Positions 1-8,958 of a stretch of 64,000 nucleotides of DNA are shown piece after piece. Origin of the DNA: Roseateles sp. (GTDB lineage Bacteria; Pseudomonadota; Gammaproteobacteria; Burkholderiales; Burkholderiaceae_C); NCBI GenBank assembly GCA_019234295.1, contig JAFALK010000013.1:62001-126000 (forward strand), written 5' to 3'. Both the position numbers and the translations under genes were made by a program. Each line of letters opens with the position of its first letter. Position 1 is the first letter of the stretch. Below the pieces are notes generated by a model. That model had not been told where the DNA came from. It made no database searches and worked only from the letters and a program-made list of their open reading frames with translations.

Positions 1-963
1 CGTGGCCGGATCCGTGCCCAGCGCCTTGGCCTTGGCCTGACGCAGCACCTCGGTGTCGGCGCGGTCGCTGGCGTCGACGGCGTTCTTGACGTCGTCGAGG
101 AACTTGCTCACCGTCTTGGCGTCATGCGCCATGCGGTTGCGCAGCTTGAAGTCCACGTAGTTGTCGTAGCCGAACAGACCCCCCAGTTCATGACGCAGCT
201 TGCCGATCTGCTCCAGCAGATCCATGTTCGCCTGGCCACCTTCGTTGGTCTTGGCCCGCCACATGCGCTCGCGCGCCTCGGCCGACTCCGCCGTGCGCAG
301 CACCGAGGTGTAGACCGGGTTGGAAACGCCCAGCACGATGCGGCCATCGGCCTCGCGCGGCGCCTCCCTCCACACGTCCTGAGGCACGCCCGCGAGCTCG
401 GCCTCGGTGAAACGCACCTGGATGCCGGCGTCGCGGATATTTTTGTTGAAGGCCTGGTCGAGCTCGGCCAGCTTGTCAATGATCTCCTTGGCGCGCCTTT
501 GCTTGGCCGGCGCCAGCGTGACCCCGCCGGCTTCGAAGTCAGCCAGATTGGTTCGCTTGAGCTCCCGGTCCGCGCCGTCCTTGGCCGGCACCGCCTTGAG
601 CGCCTTGTAGAGCTTGGCGTTTTGCAGGAGGGCCGAGTTGAATTCGGTCCAGCGCAGCGAGCAGGCCTGGGCCGCGTCGCGCAGCTCCTTCGTGACAGCC
701 ACGTACTGGAGGAAGTCGATGTCGTTGGCATCGTCCTCGTTGGCCGCGGCAAAGCGGTCCAAGGCGCTGATCCAGCCGGCATCGGACTTGCGGGCCTCCA
801 GGGCTCGCAACCGTGCCTTGGCCGCATTGAGCCCTTCGTCACACGCAATATTGATCGCCTCCGGCGACTTGAAGACGGGATACGGCGGCGCCTTCAGCCC
901 GGCCTGTGCAAGGCTCGCGCCGCCCAGCAGCAAGGCAGCGGCCAACGTCTTCTTGATCATCAT
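1..963 (-). CDS. M3 family metallopeptidase, N-terminal part (runs off left edge)
   Basis: The first 321 codons of a zinc oligopeptidase of the M3 (thimet oligopeptidase/Dcp/PrlC) type; the HExxH site would lie beyond the window. The N-terminus (MMIKKT then an Ala/Leu-rich stretch ending in AQA) looks like a cleavable Sec signal peptide, so the enzyme is probably periplasmic. The helical region that follows contains M3 N-lobe segments such as the stretch around VGLGVSNPVYTSVLR and LRHELGGLFGYDNYVDF. Two adjacent ATG codons (963 and 960) could start it; neither has a clear ribosome site. It lies 63 bp downstream of prpE on the same strand. The family is inferred from sequence character; subfamily is undecided. 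Confidence 0.8.
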   Translation of the reverse strand, partial: MMIKKTLAAALLLGGASLAQAGLKAPPYPVFKSPEAINIACDEGLNAAKARLRALEARKSDAGWISALDRFAAANEDDANDIDFLQYVAVTKELRDAAQACSLRWTEFNSALLQNAKLYKALKAVPAKDGADRELKRTNLADFEAGGVTLAPAKQRRAKEIIDKLAELDQAFNKNIRDAGIQVRFTEAELAGVPQDVWREAPREADGRIVLGVSNPVYTSVLRTAESAEARERMWRAKTNEGGQANMDLLEQIGKLRHELGGLFGYDNYVDFKLRNRMAHDAKTVSKFLDDVKNAVDASDRADTEVLRQAKAKALGTDPAT

Positions 964-1026
964 GGAAGCGATCCCGGAATTGAAGATGGGAGGCATTGTG
1001 CAGGCGCCCCGCGGGCCTGCAACTCG

Positions 1027-2910
1027 TCATGCCAGCAGTTCGCGGATCTGCTGGAGTGCGCCCGGATCTTCAATGGTCGAGAGGTCGCCCGGATCGCGCT
1101 GCTCGCACAAGGCCTGGATGGCGCGGCGCAGAAGCTTGCCCGAGCGGGTCTTGGGCAGCACGGTGACAAAGCGCACGCGCGCCGGTCGCGCCACGGCGCC
1201 CAGCTGCCGGTCGACGAGCTGGAGGATGGCGGCCTCCTCCTTGTGCACGTCGTCGACAGGCCTTCTCAGCACCACGAAGGCCATCGCCACCTGGCCCTTC
1301 AGCTCGTCTTGCACGCCCACCACGGCCACCTCGGCCACGTTGGAGTGACCGCTGATGCACTCTTCGATCTCGCGCGTGCCCAGGCGGTGGCCGGCCACGT
1401 TGATGACGTCGTCGGTGCGGCCCATGATGAAGAAATAGCCGTCGGTGTCGCGCGTGGCCCAGTCGAAGGTCGAGTAGACCTGCCGGCCGGGCACCGAGGA
1501 CCAGTAGGTCTTCACGAAGCGCTCGTCGTCGCCCCAAACGGTCTGCAGGCAGCCCGGCGGCATGGGGTAGCACAGCGTGAGCACGCCCTTCTTGCCGGGT
1601 TCCGTGATCTCTTCTCCGGTGCTTTCGTCCAGCAGCCGCGCGTCGTAGCCGAACACGGCCTTGCCGGGCGAGCCGAATTTCGGGACCTGGGGCTCCAGGT
1701 CCGGCACAAAGCGTGAGAGCGTGAGCATGGGCCAGCCGGTCTCGGTCTGCCAGTAGTTGTCGATGATGGGCACGCCGATGCCCTTGGAGATCCACTGGGC
1801 CGTGGGTTCGTCGAGCGGCTCGCCGGCGAGAAAGAGCGCGCGCAGCGAGGAAAGATCATGGCGACGCAGCAGGGCCTCGTCGTGCTTTTTCAGTATGCGG
1901 ATGGCTGTGGGCGAGCTGAACATGACGTTGGCTTTGTACTTCTCGACGATGCCCCACCACACGGCCGCATCGGGCTGGATGGGCAGGCCTTCGTACATCA
2001 CGGCCGTCATGCCCGTGATCAGAGGGCCGTAGACAATGTAGCTGTGGCCCACGGTCCAGCCGATGTCGCTGGTGCAGAAATAGGTCTCGCCCGGCTTGCA
2101 GCCGAAGATGTACTTCATGCTCGCGGCCAGGGCCACGGCGTAGCCGCCGGTGTCGCGCTGCACGCCCTTGGGTCTGCCCGTGGTGCCGCTGGTGTACAGC
2201 GTGTAGCTCGGCTCCGTGGCCTCCAGCCATTCGCAGGGCACGTGCGTTCCCATGAGGCGCGCGCGCATGGCAGCGTAGTCGTGGTCGCGGCCTGCGGTCT
2301 TCACCATGGGCGCGAGGCCACGGTCGAGCAGGAGCACGGCCTGCGGCTTGTGCAGGCTCAGCCGGATGGCCTCATCGAGCAGGGGCTTGTAGGCGATGAT
2401 CTTGCCGCCGCGGCTGCCGGCGTCGGCGCTGACGATGAGCTTGGGCGAGGCATCATCGATGCGCGTGGCCAGGCTGCCGCTGGCGAACCCCCCGAACACG
2501 ACCGAGTGGATGGCCCCGATGCGCGCGCAGGCCAGCATGGCCATCACGCCCTCCGCCACCATGGGCATGTAGATCAGCACCCGATCGCCGCGGCCCACGC
2601 CGAGCTCTTTCATCATGGCCGCCAGGCACTCCACCTCGGCCAGCAGTTCGCGATAGGTGTAGCAGCGCTCCTGGCCGACCTCGGTGGACACCCAGGCGAG
2701 CGCCACCTGCTCGCCGCGCACCGCGGCGTGGCGATCCAGGGCGTTGTGGCAAAGATTGGTGCGCCCCCCGACGAACCAGCGCGCAAACGGCGGCTTGCTG
2801 GTGTCGCAGACGATCTGCGGCGACGCTTGCCAATCAATGGCCCTGGCCTCTTCGGCCCAGAAAGCATCGCGATCCGACAGCGATCGGGCGTGGAACTGCT
2901 CATATTTCAT
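1027..2910 (-). CDS. prpE: Propionate-CoA ligase (propionyl-CoA synthetase)
   Basis: A 627-residue AMP-forming acyl-CoA synthetase that activates propionate with ATP and CoA, usually feeding the 2-methylcitrate cycle. Seen: the AMP-binding loop YTSGTTGRPKG at about 239-249, the TDxGW-like segment SDIGWTVGHS, the acceptor region NYWQTETGWP, and the C-terminal hinge and catalytic lysine in TRSGKLLRR (Lys about 592), the lysine acetylated by Pat-type enzymes in this family. The length matches PrpE (about 628). N-terminal RSLSDRDAFWAEEARAIDW is typical of PrpE rather than AcsA. The other prp genes (prpB, prpC, acnD) are not in the window, so it appears stand-alone. Confidence 0.95.
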   Translation of the reverse strand: MKYEQFHARSLSDRDAFWAEEARAIDWQASPQIVCDTSKPPFARWFVGGRTNLCHNALDRHAAVRGEQVALAWVSTEVGQERCYTYRELLAEVECLAAMMKELGVGRGDRVLIYMPMVAEGVMAMLACARIGAIHSVVFGGFASGSLATRIDDASPKLIVSADAGSRGGKIIAYKPLLDEAIRLSLHKPQAVLLLDRGLAPMVKTAGRDHDYAAMRARLMGTHVPCEWLEATEPSYTLYTSGTTGRPKGVQRDTGGYAVALAASMKYIFGCKPGETYFCTSDIGWTVGHSYIVYGPLITGMTAVMYEGLPIQPDAAVWWGIVEKYKANVMFSSPTAIRILKKHDEALLRRHDLSSLRALFLAGEPLDEPTAQWISKGIGVPIIDNYWQTETGWPMLTLSRFVPDLEPQVPKFGSPGKAVFGYDARLLDESTGEEITEPGKKGVLTLCYPMPPGCLQTVWGDDERFVKTYWSSVPGRQVYSTFDWATRDTDGYFFIMGRTDDVINVAGHRLGTREIEECISGHSNVAEVAVVGVQDELKGQVAMAFVVLRRPVDDVHKEEAAILQLVDRQLGAVARPARVRFVTVLPKTRSGKLLRRAIQALCEQRDPGDLSTIEDPGALQQIRELLA

Positions 2911-3093
2911 GCGATGTCTCCAAGAGTATTCGTGCCGGATTGCATGGTGCTCGGCACGCCTGACGCCAAGCTCACGCAGAGCTGTGGTTCAATTCAGGGT
3001 TTGCCCTTGGTTTCAGCCTACTATCCGGCCGCTCCGGTCCTCCTGCACGGGATTTACCCGGAGTTACGCCGCCCAAGTCGCGGATTGGGTTGA

Positions 3094-3108
3094 CGCTCGT
3101 CACGAGCG
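3094..3108. promoter_or_regulatory. Short perfect dyad upstream of the NlpC/P60 gene
   Basis: The sequence CGCTCGTCACGAGCG has 7-bp perfect arms around one central base and sits 22 bp before the ATG of the C40 peptidase gene. Its size and place fit an operator, but no regulator can be assigned and chance is possible in GC-rich DNA. Confidence 0.25.
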
Positions 3109-3130
3109 CCCCCTAAAGTCCGCCAGCCCT

Positions 3131-3823
3131 ATGGATAAGCACTGCCAGCCCCGCCCTGCCCTGCTGCGCCAGACCCTGGTCTGCGTGCTCGGCTTCGCCC
3201 TGCTCGCGGCCCAGGCCGAGCCCGGCAATAGCGCTCCGCCGCCGGGCATGGTCATGGGAGCTTACGGGCAGAGCCTGCAGATGGTCCCGAAGGAGGCCGC
3301 CGCGCTGCCGGCTGCCACCTCGGCCGATCCGGTCAGCCGCTTCCTCCAGGAGCAGGGCCTTCTGCCGCAAGCCCAGGGCACCGTGCTCGACCAGGTGCGC
3401 GACAAGGCCTCCAACCTCGTGCTCTCGGCCATGAATTTCCTCGGTGTCCGCTACAAATACGGCGGCACTACGATGGAGAACGGTTTCGACTGCTCGGGCT
3501 TCACGCGCCACATCTTCGAGAACTCGATCGGCCTCGTGCTCCCGCGCCGCGCCGACGAGCAGGCACGCTCTAGCAGCTTGCTGTCCATCAACAGGGACGA
3601 GCTCAAGCCCGGTGACCTGGTGTTCTTCAACACCATGCGCGCCACCTTCTCGCATGTGGGCATCTACGTGGGCGACGGCAAGTTCGTCCACGCCCCCCGC
3701 ACCGGCGCCGCCATCCGCGTGGACGATATGCGCGAGGCCTACTGGGCCAAGCGCTTCACCGGCGCGCGCCGCGCCGATGCCAAGGCCGCCGCGGCTGTCA
3801 CGGCCGGCGATCCGGGCAGCTGA
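3131..3823 (+). CDS. Exported C40 (NlpC/P60) peptidoglycan endopeptidase
   Basis: A 230-residue secreted cell-wall hydrolase. Residues about 11-29 form a hydrophobic signal peptide, followed by a low-complexity linker and the NlpC/P60 domain from about 95. The catalytic Cys is in FDCSGF (Cys121), the His in FSHVGIY (His175), and the third polar residue is the His of FVHAPR (His187). All three are present, so it should be active, cutting gamma-D-Glu-DAP type bonds as in the Spr/MepS family. The start at 3131 was chosen because the signal peptide begins there; an open frame extends upstream without coding character. It stands alone between prpE and the convergent histidine kinase. Confidence 0.9.
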   Translation: MDKHCQPRPALLRQTLVCVLGFALLAAQAEPGNSAPPPGMVMGAYGQSLQMVPKEAAALPAATSADPVSRFLQEQGLLPQAQGTVLDQVRDKASNLVLSAMNFLGVRYKYGGTTMENGFDCSGFTRHIFENSIGLVLPRRADEQARSSSLLSINRDELKPGDLVFFNTMRATFSHVGIYVGDGKFVHAPRTGAAIRVDDMREAYWAKRFTGARRADAKAAAAVTAGDPGS

Positions 3824-3838
3824 ATTCCAGCTCGGGCT

Positions 3839-5026
3839 TCAGAAGCTCAGCACGAAACAGGCCCCGCCCTGCGGCACGCGCACATGGCGCACCGTGCCGC
3901 CCATGGCATGAACCAGGTTGCGAACCACGGCCAAGCCGATACCTCGGCCCGACTGCGCATCCGCGCGCCCACTCACAAAAGGCAGGAAGATCCGCGACTC
4001 CAGTTCGGCCGGCACGCCGGGGCCGTTGTCGCGCACCTCGACCAGCAGCCGTCCGCCGCGCACGAGCCGCGCGCGCAGCTCCAGCCGCGGTGAGGCCAGT
4101 GCCGCCGTGGCTTCAGCTGCGTTGCGGACCAGATTGAGCAGGGCTTGCTCCAGCTGCCCGGGATCGGCCATCAGGCTCAACGTCTCGGGCTCGACAACGA
4201 AGCTCGCCTCGCCGCCACGTGCGCGCCAATCGGCGCCGACCATGGTCTCGATGCGCGCGAACAGCAGGCTCAGCGGGACGGGCTCGGGTCGCGGCGGCGG
4301 GAGTTCGCTCACGCGGCGGTAGTTGGCCACGAAGCGGCTCAGCGCTTCGGCCCGGCGCGCGATGGTGTCCAGCGCCAGGGCCAGGTCCTCGGCGGCGGAC
4401 GGATCGCCTTGCAGATCGCGTGCCGAGCGCGACAGCGAGGCGATTGGCGTCAGCGAGTTCATGATCTCGTGGGTCAGCACATGGACCAGCTGCTGCCAAG
4501 CCGTCAACGCAGCGGCCTCGAGCTCGGACTCCACGGGCAGCAATGCCAGCAGGCGGCGATCTTGGCCGCTCAAAGCCACGCGCGTTCCCGCCGCCAGCCA
4601 GCGCTCCTCGCCGCGCTCGGTCTGGATACGCAGGAGCTGGCCGTTGGCCACCCGGCCCAGGTCCTCGATCAGCAGCTCACGTTCAATCACGCCCCCCGGC
4701 GCCAGCAGCCGGCGCGCGCGCGAGTTGAGCGGCGCCACGGCCTGCCCTTCGCGCTGCTCCCACAATGCCACAGGCATGTGCTCGATCTGGCCATCGATCA
4801 GGGCCAGCTTCTCATTCAGGGCCTGCGCGTCGAAACCAAATTCCGAAATCGGTTCCGGAAGCGGTCTCGTCAGCTGCTTCAGGTGCCACCAGCCCCACGC
4901 GGCCACGCCGAACAGCAGCAGGCCCGCGGCCACCTGCAGGCGCGGCCAAGCCTGCAGCGCAACCAGTGCCGCCGCGGCCGCACTCATCAGCAAGCCGGCC
5001 ATGCCGACGCAAAATCTAGAGCCCAT
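3839..5026 (-). CDS. NtrY-like sensor histidine kinase
   Basis: A 395-residue membrane sensor kinase. Two hydrophobic segments (about 8-26 and 30-47) with almost no periplasmic loop suggest intramembrane sensing. A PAS-like region (about 70-165) is followed by the HisKA H-box VHVLTHEIMNSLTPI (phospho-acceptor His186) and a HATPase domain with N-box LLNLVRNAAEAT, G1 DNGPGVP and G2 GRGIGLAVV. Its start overlaps the last 11 bp of the response regulator gene, so the two are translationally coupled. Together they face an ABC exporter operon that has a sigma-54 promoter; envelope damage or its substrate is a plausible but unproved signal. Confidence 0.9.
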   Translation of the reverse strand: MGSRFCVGMAGLLMSAAAAALVALQAWPRLQVAAGLLLFGVAAWGWWHLKQLTRPLPEPISEFGFDAQALNEKLALIDGQIEHMPVALWEQREGQAVAPLNSRARRLLAPGGVIERELLIEDLGRVANGQLLRIQTERGEERWLAAGTRVALSGQDRRLLALLPVESELEAAALTAWQQLVHVLTHEIMNSLTPIASLSRSARDLQGDPSAAEDLALALDTIARRAEALSRFVANYRRVSELPPPRPEPVPLSLLFARIETMVGADWRARGGEASFVVEPETLSLMADPGQLEQALLNLVRNAAEATAALASPRLELRARLVRGGRLLVEVRDNGPGVPAELESRIFLPFVSGRADAQSGRGIGLAVVRNLVHAMGGTVRHVRVPQGGACFVLSF

Positions 5027-6329
5027 GCTTGTCCAGTCGGCGATACAGCGCCGCGCGGCTCAGGCCCAGCAGGCGCGCGGTCTCGCTGATATTGCCCTGG
5101 GCCTGCCGCAACGCCTCCTCAAGGGCCGCCCGTTCGCGTTGGGCCAGCGGCGCGATTCGGGCACTCTCACTGCGGGGAACCTGCAAGGCGAAGTCCGCTG
5201 CCTCGAAACGCGCTCCCGTGGCCAAGATCACGGCGCGCTCGCACGCATGCCGCAGAGCCCGCACATTGCCGGGCCAATCGTGCGCCTGCAGCGAGGCCTC
5301 GGCCTCATCTGACATGGGCCGCGGCGCCTTGCCGTACTGCTGCGCGTAGCCGGCGAGGTAATGCCGGGCCAGTAGCGGCACGTCTTCGCGCCGCTCGCGC
5401 AGCGGCGGCACGCGCAGCACGATGGTATTGAGCCGGTAGAGCAGGTCGGGCCGGAAGCGCTGCGCGTCAAAGAGTGCAGCCTCGTCCAGATTGGTGGCGC
5501 TGAGCACGCGCACGTCCACGTCCTCGGGCTGGTCCGCGCCCAGCGGCGTGACCTGGCGTCGCTCTAGCACCGTCAGCAGCCGCGCCTGCTGGGCCAGGCC
5601 CACATTGCCGATTTCGTCGAGAAAGAGCGTGCCACCATGCGCAGCTTGGAAGCGGCCGGGCCGCTCGGCGCGCGCATCGGTGAAGCTGCCGCGCCGGTGA
5701 CCGAAGAGCTCGCTCTCGAACAGGCTGTCGGGCAGCGAGCCCATGTCCACGGCCAGGCAGGGCCCCGCCGCCCGCCTCGAAGCCTGGTGCAGGGCCTGCG
5801 CCACGAGCTCCTTGCCCACGCCCATCTCGCCCAGGACCAGCACATTGGCCTCGGTCGGCCCTACGGTCGCGATCATGCGGCGCAGCTCGGCCATGGCCTT
5901 GGACTTGCCCAGCAAGGGCGAGGTACCGGCCTCCTCGCGCGGCGCGCGCAGGGCCACGGCGGCGGCGATCGTGGCGACGAAGCGCTCGTTGTCCCAGGGC
6001 TTGGTGATGAAGTCGAAGGCGCCCAGCTTGACGGCCTGCACGGCCAGGTCCACCTCGGCATAGGCCGTCATCATCACGACCACAGGCGCATCGGGCCGCG
6101 CGAGCACGCTGCGCAGAATCGCCAGGCCCTCATCGCCGCTCGTGCAGCCGGGCGTGAAGTTCATGTCGAGCAGCAGGACGTCGGGCCGGAAACCATCGAG
6201 TTGCCTCGCGAGCCCGGCCGGGTCCTCGATCGTTTCGACCGCCCCGAAGCGGCGGCGCAGCAGCAGCCGCGCGGCCAAGCCCACGTCGGCATCGTCGTCC
6301 AGCACCAGGATTCGCGCAGCTTCATTCAT
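5016..6329 (-). CDS. Sigma-54-dependent NtrC-family response regulator
   Basis: A 437-residue enhancer-binding protein: receiver domain (1-120; acidic pocket DDD at 11-13, phospho-acceptor Asp55 in LLLDMNFTPG), AAA+ domain and C-terminal Fis-type helix-turn-helix (GNISETARLLGLSRAALYRRL). Walker A is GEMGVGKE and Walker B GGTLFLDEIGN. The sigma-54-contacting loop, normally GAFTGA, reads GSFTDA, a notable variant. The start at 6329 (MNEAARILVLDDD) fits the family; in-frame ATGs at 6344 and 6356 are alternatives. It is divergent from the MacB-like exporter and overlaps the kinase gene, so it probably activates the exporter's sigma-54 promoter. Confidence 0.92.
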   Translation of the reverse strand: MNEAARILVLDDDADVGLAARLLLRRRFGAVETIEDPAGLARQLDGFRPDVLLLDMNFTPGCTSGDEGLAILRSVLARPDAPVVVMMTAYAEVDLAVQAVKLGAFDFITKPWDNERFVATIAAAVALRAPREEAGTSPLLGKSKAMAELRRMIATVGPTEANVLVLGEMGVGKELVAQALHQASRRAAGPCLAVDMGSLPDSLFESELFGHRRGSFTDARAERPGRFQAAHGGTLFLDEIGNVGLAQQARLLTVLERRQVTPLGADQPEDVDVRVLSATNLDEAALFDAQRFRPDLLYRLNTIVLRVPPLRERREDVPLLARHYLAGYAQQYGKAPRPMSDEAEASLQAHDWPGNVRALRHACERAVILATGARFEAADFALQVPRSESARIAPLAQRERAALEEALRQAQGNISETARLLGLSRAALYRRLDKHGL

Positions 6330-6355
6330 CTCGGCCGCGACCATAGCAGGGCCCA

Positions 6356-6373
6356 CTGTCCGGAAGCGAACAG
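6356..6373. promoter_or_regulatory. Candidate enhancer (activator) dyad
   Basis: CTGTCCGGAAGCGAACAG forms a near-perfect dyad: 7-bp arms with one mismatch around a 4-bp centre. It lies about 75-90 bp upstream of the -24 element at 6447, the usual place for the binding site of a sigma-54 activator such as the adjacent NtrC-like protein. This is inferred from position and symmetry only. Confidence 0.35.
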
Positions 6374-6446
6374 GCGCCCATGTTCAGATGCGCACACCGG
6401 GCAGTTCGAGCCTGCGCCAAGTGCTTGATTGGCCGACGCAGCCCTG

Positions 6447-6463
6447 CTGGCCCGCCTCTTGCT
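6447..6463 (+). promoter_or_regulatory. Sigma-54 (-24/-12) promoter of the exporter operon
   Basis: CTGGCCCGCCTCTTGCT matches the RpoN consensus YTGGCACGRNNNTTGCW at all but two positions. The invariant GG (6449-6450) and GC (6461-6462) are separated by exactly 10 bp. The expected transcription start, 12 bp beyond the GC, falls at about 6473-6475, directly on the ATG of the permease gene. The message would therefore be leaderless or nearly so. The neighbouring sigma-54 activator gene strongly supports function. Confidence 0.75.
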
Positions 6464-6474
6464 CTGAACCCGAT

Positions 6475-8958
6475 ATGCAGACCCACACCCTCCTCACCCA
6501 CGCCCGCTTCGCCGCTCGCCAGTTGCGCGGGGCGCCCGGCCAGGCGGCCATCGTCATTCTCGGTCTAGCTCTGGGCATCGCCCTGGCGCTGCTCAGTTGG
6601 TCCCTGGTGCTGGACACGCTCAGGGCCGACGCTGGCCTGCCGGCGGCCGAGCGCCTCGCCACCTTGGAGTGGCAGGTGCGCGGCCCCGGCGGCATCCGCA
6701 CCGACTGGTACAGCGACGTGCCCTCGGTGGCGATCTACCAGGGCCTGCGCGAAGCCCAAGCGCCGGTCGAGGCCATGAGCCGGGTCTTGCAACTCGATCT
6801 GGCGATGCGCGTGAGCGCCGATGCAGATGGCAAGCCGCGCAGTGCCAAGCTCTCGACCACGCTGGCCGATGCCGACATCGAATCGCTGATGGGCCTGCAC
6901 GCGGTGGCCGGCAATATCGCGGCGGCTTTGGAAAGCCCCTCGGGCCTGGTGCTGACCGAATCCGGCGCCGAAAAGCTCTTCGGCACGCGCGATGCCATGG
7001 GACGCAGCCTGACCATCGTGCTGCCCGGTTTCGAGGACGCGCCGGGCGCCGACAACCAGATCACGCTGACCGTGATGGCCCTCTTGCCCGACGCCAGCCA
7101 CAACGGCTTCCTCCATCGCTACGAAGCCCTTGCTGGCTTCAACTCGCCTCGCGCGAAGGAGTTCGCCCGGCAGGAGGGAGGCTGGTTCCTCGGCGCAGGC
7201 CGCCTGCTCGCGCGGCTCAGGCCCGGTGTCACGCCGCAGTCCTTGGGCGAACTGGCCCAGCACCTGCTCGACCAGCAGCCGGTGCCGCCGGGCCTGCCGG
7301 CCGACTTCCTCAAGGGCGGCGGCAAGCCGGCCTATCTGCGCAGCATGGCCTTGCTGGACCTGGGCCTGCATGGAGCCGGCAGCCAGCGCCTTGTGCTGCA
7401 GATGGGCGCCCTGCTCGGCGCCACAGCCGGCGTGCTGGGGTTGGCGATGATCAACTTTGTGAACCTCTGGAGCGTACGCACCTTGAGGCGCCAGCGCGAG
7501 ATCGGCCTGCGTAAGTCCATGGGCGCGAGCGCGGCAGCGCTGGCCCTGCAGTTCTTCGTCGAGGCGCTGCTGGTGACCCTTCTGGCCGGCACCACGGGTG
7601 TCCTGCTGGCTTGGTGGGCCACGCCAGCTTTGGGTGTGCTCTTGCAGCATGGCAGCGATCACTCGGTGCTGGCCCCGGACATGCTGGCTGCGGCCGTGCT
7701 GATCTGCGTGCTCGTGGCCGCCGCCAGCGCGCTGCCGCTGGCCAGCATCGCGGTGCGCGTGCGCGCGGCCGAATCACTGGCGGGCCGCAGTCACAGCGAA
7801 GGACGCGCCGGTCGCTGGCTGCGCCGCGGCCTGACCGTATTGCAGTTCGCCGCCGCAGCGCTGTTCGCGGCGTTGACCGGGGTCGTGCTCTGGCAGAACC
7901 ACTACACCGGCAGTCTCGACCGCGGCTTCAAGATCGAAAACCGGTTGGCCTTCGACATCGCCTTCGGCACGCCGCCTGAGAAAGCGAATGCGCTGCTGGC
8001 GCGCATCCGCCGCTGGCCGGAGGTCATCCAGGCCAGCACCAGCAACGACATCCCGGGGCGCAACTTCGCCAGCTGGTACTCCGACTTCATTGGCCCGCGC
8101 GGCGAGCGGGTGAACCTGCGCACGGGCATGGCCTTCACGCCCGGCCTGCTGGAGCTCTACAGCGTGCCCCTGATTGCCGGCCGGCTCTCGGCCACGCATG
8201 AGGCAGAGGTCGCCGGCAATGCCGTGGTGATCGACCGAACGGCTGCGCGAGCGCTCGGCTTCGCCAGTCCCGAGGCCGCCATCGGCAAGACAGTGCAAGT
8301 CAGCCCGGTCTACCGCGACGGCAAGCCGGTGATCGTGGCGGCGGTGACCGAGGACATGCATCTCGAGGGGGCCCGCACCGCCTACGTGCCGACGCTGATG
8401 CAGCCGCTCACGGAGCTGCACGGAGGCGCGGCCACCGTACACAGCCGCGATCCGGCACTGACGCGCAAGCACCTCGAAGAATTGCTGGCCACCGAGTTCC
8501 CCGAGGAGCCGCCTCAACTGCTCAGCGTGCGCGACCAGCAAGGTCTGCAATACGGCGACGATCGACGCCAGGGCCAGCTCGTCGTCGCCATCAGCGCGAT
8601 TGCCTTGCTGCTGGCCGCCGTGGGCATTTACGCGCTGGCCGCCTATACCTTGCGGCTGCGTGAACGCGAGATCGTGCTGCGCAAACTGCACGGGGCCGGA
8701 CCGGGCGCGGTGACGCGGCTTTTGGCGCGCGAGTTCGCCACCGTGGCGGGCCTCGGCTGCCTGATCGGCCTGCCCCTGGCGGCCTGGTTGGCCCAGGCCT
8801 GGCTCAGCGGCTTCATCGAGCGCGCGCCGATGGGCCCCTTAACCGCCTGGCCGCTGCTGGCCACGCTCGCGCTGCTGGCCCTGGTCACCCTGGGCGCTGT
8901 GCTGCGCCATCTGCGCGCGGCCTTCGCCCTGCGGCCCATCCAGGCGCTGCGCGGATGA
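6475..8958 (+). CDS. MacB/FtsX-type ABC transporter permease
   Basis: An 827-residue inner-membrane permease with the duplicated MacB architecture. The first half has an N-terminal transmembrane helix (about 22-40), a periplasmic MacB core domain and an FtsX three-helix block (about 300-420). A second periplasmic core and FtsX block follow, ending near ALRPIQALRG. The coupling-helix motif EIGLRKSMGA occurs in the first block and EIVLRKLHGA in the second, where the ATPase docks. It lacks its own ATPase domain, which is supplied by the third gene. The start at 6475 gives the typical FARQLRGAPG N-terminus. It overlaps the adaptor gene by 4 bp. Export of an envelope-active compound or peptide is likely; the substrate is unknown. 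Confidence 0.9.
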   Translation: MQTHTLLTHARFAARQLRGAPGQAAIVILGLALGIALALLSWSLVLDTLRADAGLPAAERLATLEWQVRGPGGIRTDWYSDVPSVAIYQGLREAQAPVEAMSRVLQLDLAMRVSADADGKPRSAKLSTTLADADIESLMGLHAVAGNIAAALESPSGLVLTESGAEKLFGTRDAMGRSLTIVLPGFEDAPGADNQITLTVMALLPDASHNGFLHRYEALAGFNSPRAKEFARQEGGWFLGAGRLLARLRPGVTPQSLGELAQHLLDQQPVPPGLPADFLKGGGKPAYLRSMALLDLGLHGAGSQRLVLQMGALLGATAGVLGLAMINFVNLWSVRTLRRQREIGLRKSMGASAAALALQFFVEALLVTLLAGTTGVLLAWWATPALGVLLQHGSDHSVLAPDMLAAAVLICVLVAAASALPLASIAVRVRAAESLAGRSHSEGRAGRWLRRGLTVLQFAAAALFAALTGVVLWQNHYTGSLDRGFKIENRLAFDIAFGTPPEKANALLARIRRWPEVIQASTSNDIPGRNFASWYSDFIGPRGERVNLRTGMAFTPGLLELYSVPLIAGRLSATHEAEVAGNAVVIDRTAARALGFASPEAAIGKTVQVSPVYRDGKPVIVAAVTEDMHLEGARTAYVPTLMQPLTELHGGAATVHSRDPALTRKHLEELLATEFPEEPPQLLSVRDQQGLQYGDDRRQGQLVVAISAIALLLAAVGIYALAAYTLRLREREIVLRKLHGAGPGAVTRLLAREFATVAGLGCLIGLPLAAWLAQAWLSGFIERAPMGPLTAWPLLATLALLALVTLGAVLRHLRAAFALRPIQALRG

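Noticed and set aside
124..1716. A 530-residue plus-strand ORF
   Set aside because: Opposite strand of the M3 peptidase and prpE genes, both with clear motifs.
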